A stretch of DNA of 6,057 bases, taken from the NCBI GenBank assembly GCA_030610325.1, contig JAUWRZ010000141.1, forward strand, positions 1 to 6,057, written 5' to 3'. Positions 5,547-6,057 of the stretch are shown here, one piece after another. Source of the stretch: Sulfurimonadaceae bacterium. GTDB lineage: Bacteria > Campylobacterota > Campylobacteria > Campylobacterales > Sulfurimonadaceae. Below the pieces are notes generated by a model. The model saw only the letters and a list, made by a program, of their open reading frames with translations, was not told the DNA's origin and ran no database searches. The translations under genes and the position numbers were made by a program. Each line of letters opens with the position of its first letter. Position 1 is the stretch's first letter.

Positions 5547-6057
5547 ATGGATATCTTACTCGAAAGCTTTTATAAGCAGGATCTGCACAGCGGAAACTTC
5601 ATCGACCGAAAGGTCCAACTTGATGACATCAGTTACCAGATAACCGGTATCACCCAGAGCGGCAAGAGCACACTGGTCAAACACTACCTTCTGGGTAAGA
5701 AGAATTCCTCTTATCTCTACATCGACTGTGATGATATCCGCATCGATAAAGCGGCACTAAACGAGCACCTGGCACCTTTTTGCAAAGAGAACAAAATAGC
5801 TTCTCTGGCTCTGGACAATTATGGCAGTGATATCGAGCTGCCGGATGTCACGCAGGTCATCATCATAACGCGACAGCCTCAACAAGATAGTCCATTCAAG
5901 ACTATTCGACTCTATCCACTTGCATACGAAGAGTTTCTGGCTTACGAGCATAAGTTCGACTCTACGGCTCTGAACCACTTTTTTCAGCTCGGTGGTTTTC
6001 CGGCGATGCATGGCGTTCCCTCAGAAGAACGCATCCGCTACATACAGTCAAGTCTGC
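5547..6057 (+). CDS. AAA_14/DUF4143-type ATP-binding protein (partial, 3' end outside window)
   Basis: This open frame starts at ATG 5547-5549 and stays open to the right edge, giving 170 residues (MDILLESFYKQDLHSGNF...). It has a Walker A motif GITQSGKST (34-42), a degenerate Walker B SLALDNY (86-92) with Asp90 followed by Asn instead of the usual Asp/Glu, and a sensor-like strand VIIITRQ (104-110). Next come LYPLAYEEFLAYE and, later, FFQLGGFPAM, which resemble the 'L.PLSF.EFL' and 'GGfP' signatures of AAA_14 ATPases that continue into a DUF4143 domain. Proteins of this family are common in bacteria and archaea, are often annotated only as ATP-binding protein, and their cellular role is mostly unknown. 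The Walker A to Walker B distance is short, about 50 residues, so the ATPase core looks compact. It is transcribed away from the PAP2 operon and has no obvious functional link to it. Its start lacks a strong ribosome-binding site. Confidence 0.82.
   Translation, partial: MDILLESFYKQDLHSGNFIDRKVQLDDISYQITGITQSGKSTLVKHYLLGKKNSSYLYIDCDDIRIDKAALNEHLAPFCKENKIASLALDNYGSDIELPDVTQVIIITRQPQQDSPFKTIRLYPLAYEEFLAYEHKFDSTALNHFFQLGGFPAMHGVPSEERIRYIQSSL

Noticed and set aside
5757..6011. Minus-strand 84-codon open frame within the ATPase gene
   Set aside because: It is antisense to the frame carrying Walker A and the DUF4143-like GGFP segment, and has no domain or start signal of its own.

Overview
The window most likely comes from a Campylobacterota (epsilonproteobacterial) chromosome, perhaps a Sulfurovum- or Sulfurimonas-like lineage. 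The evidence is the ribosomal proteins: L3 opens with [18 protein letters not shown] and carries GPASHGH and [12 protein letters not shown], close to what I recall of Campylobacter L3. The rpsJ-rplC-rplD order is the normal start of the S10 operon. The genus is a recollection-based inference, not a computed assignment.

Layout. Positions 1-1239 (minus strand) hold the first three genes of the S10 ribosomal operon: rpsJ (S10), rplC (L3) and the 5' part of rplD (L4), which runs off the left edge. The genes are tightly coupled: the rpsJ stop is part of the rplC ribosome-binding site, and rplC stop and rplD start share a base. A 176-bp gap (1240-1415) carries a strong sigma70-type promoter for this operon, with a GC-rich discriminator, plus a short AT-rich palindrome. 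Positions 1416-5425 (minus strand) hold a four-gene operon in the order PAP2 phosphatase, ArnT/GT39-type membrane glycosyltransferase, DPM1/ArnC-like GT2 glycosyltransferase, and a flippase-like (UPF0104/LPG_synthase_TM) membrane protein. Every junction overlaps: two are 4-nt ATGA overlaps and the last is longer. Positions 5426-5546 are a divergent intergenic region with a candidate promoter for the membrane operon. From 5547 to the right edge (plus strand) is the 5' part of an AAA_14/DUF4143-type ATP-binding protein.

How the genes may work together. The GT2 enzyme would charge undecaprenyl (polyprenyl) phosphate with a sugar on the cytoplasmic face. The flippase-like protein may help move or organise the lipid-linked sugar. 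The GT39/ArnT-like enzyme would transfer the sugar to an acceptor on the periplasmic face, such as lipid A or another envelope glycan. The PAP2 enzyme would either dephosphorylate the acceptor (for example lipid A) or recycle undecaprenyl pyrophosphate. The pathway logic is inferred from families and operon structure; the sugar and acceptor cannot be read from the sequence. No tRNA, rRNA, CRISPR array, insertion sequence or phage gene was seen. The most interesting point is the compact lipid-linked-sugar cassette directly upstream of the S10 operon; I found no convincing evidence of a wholly unknown system.
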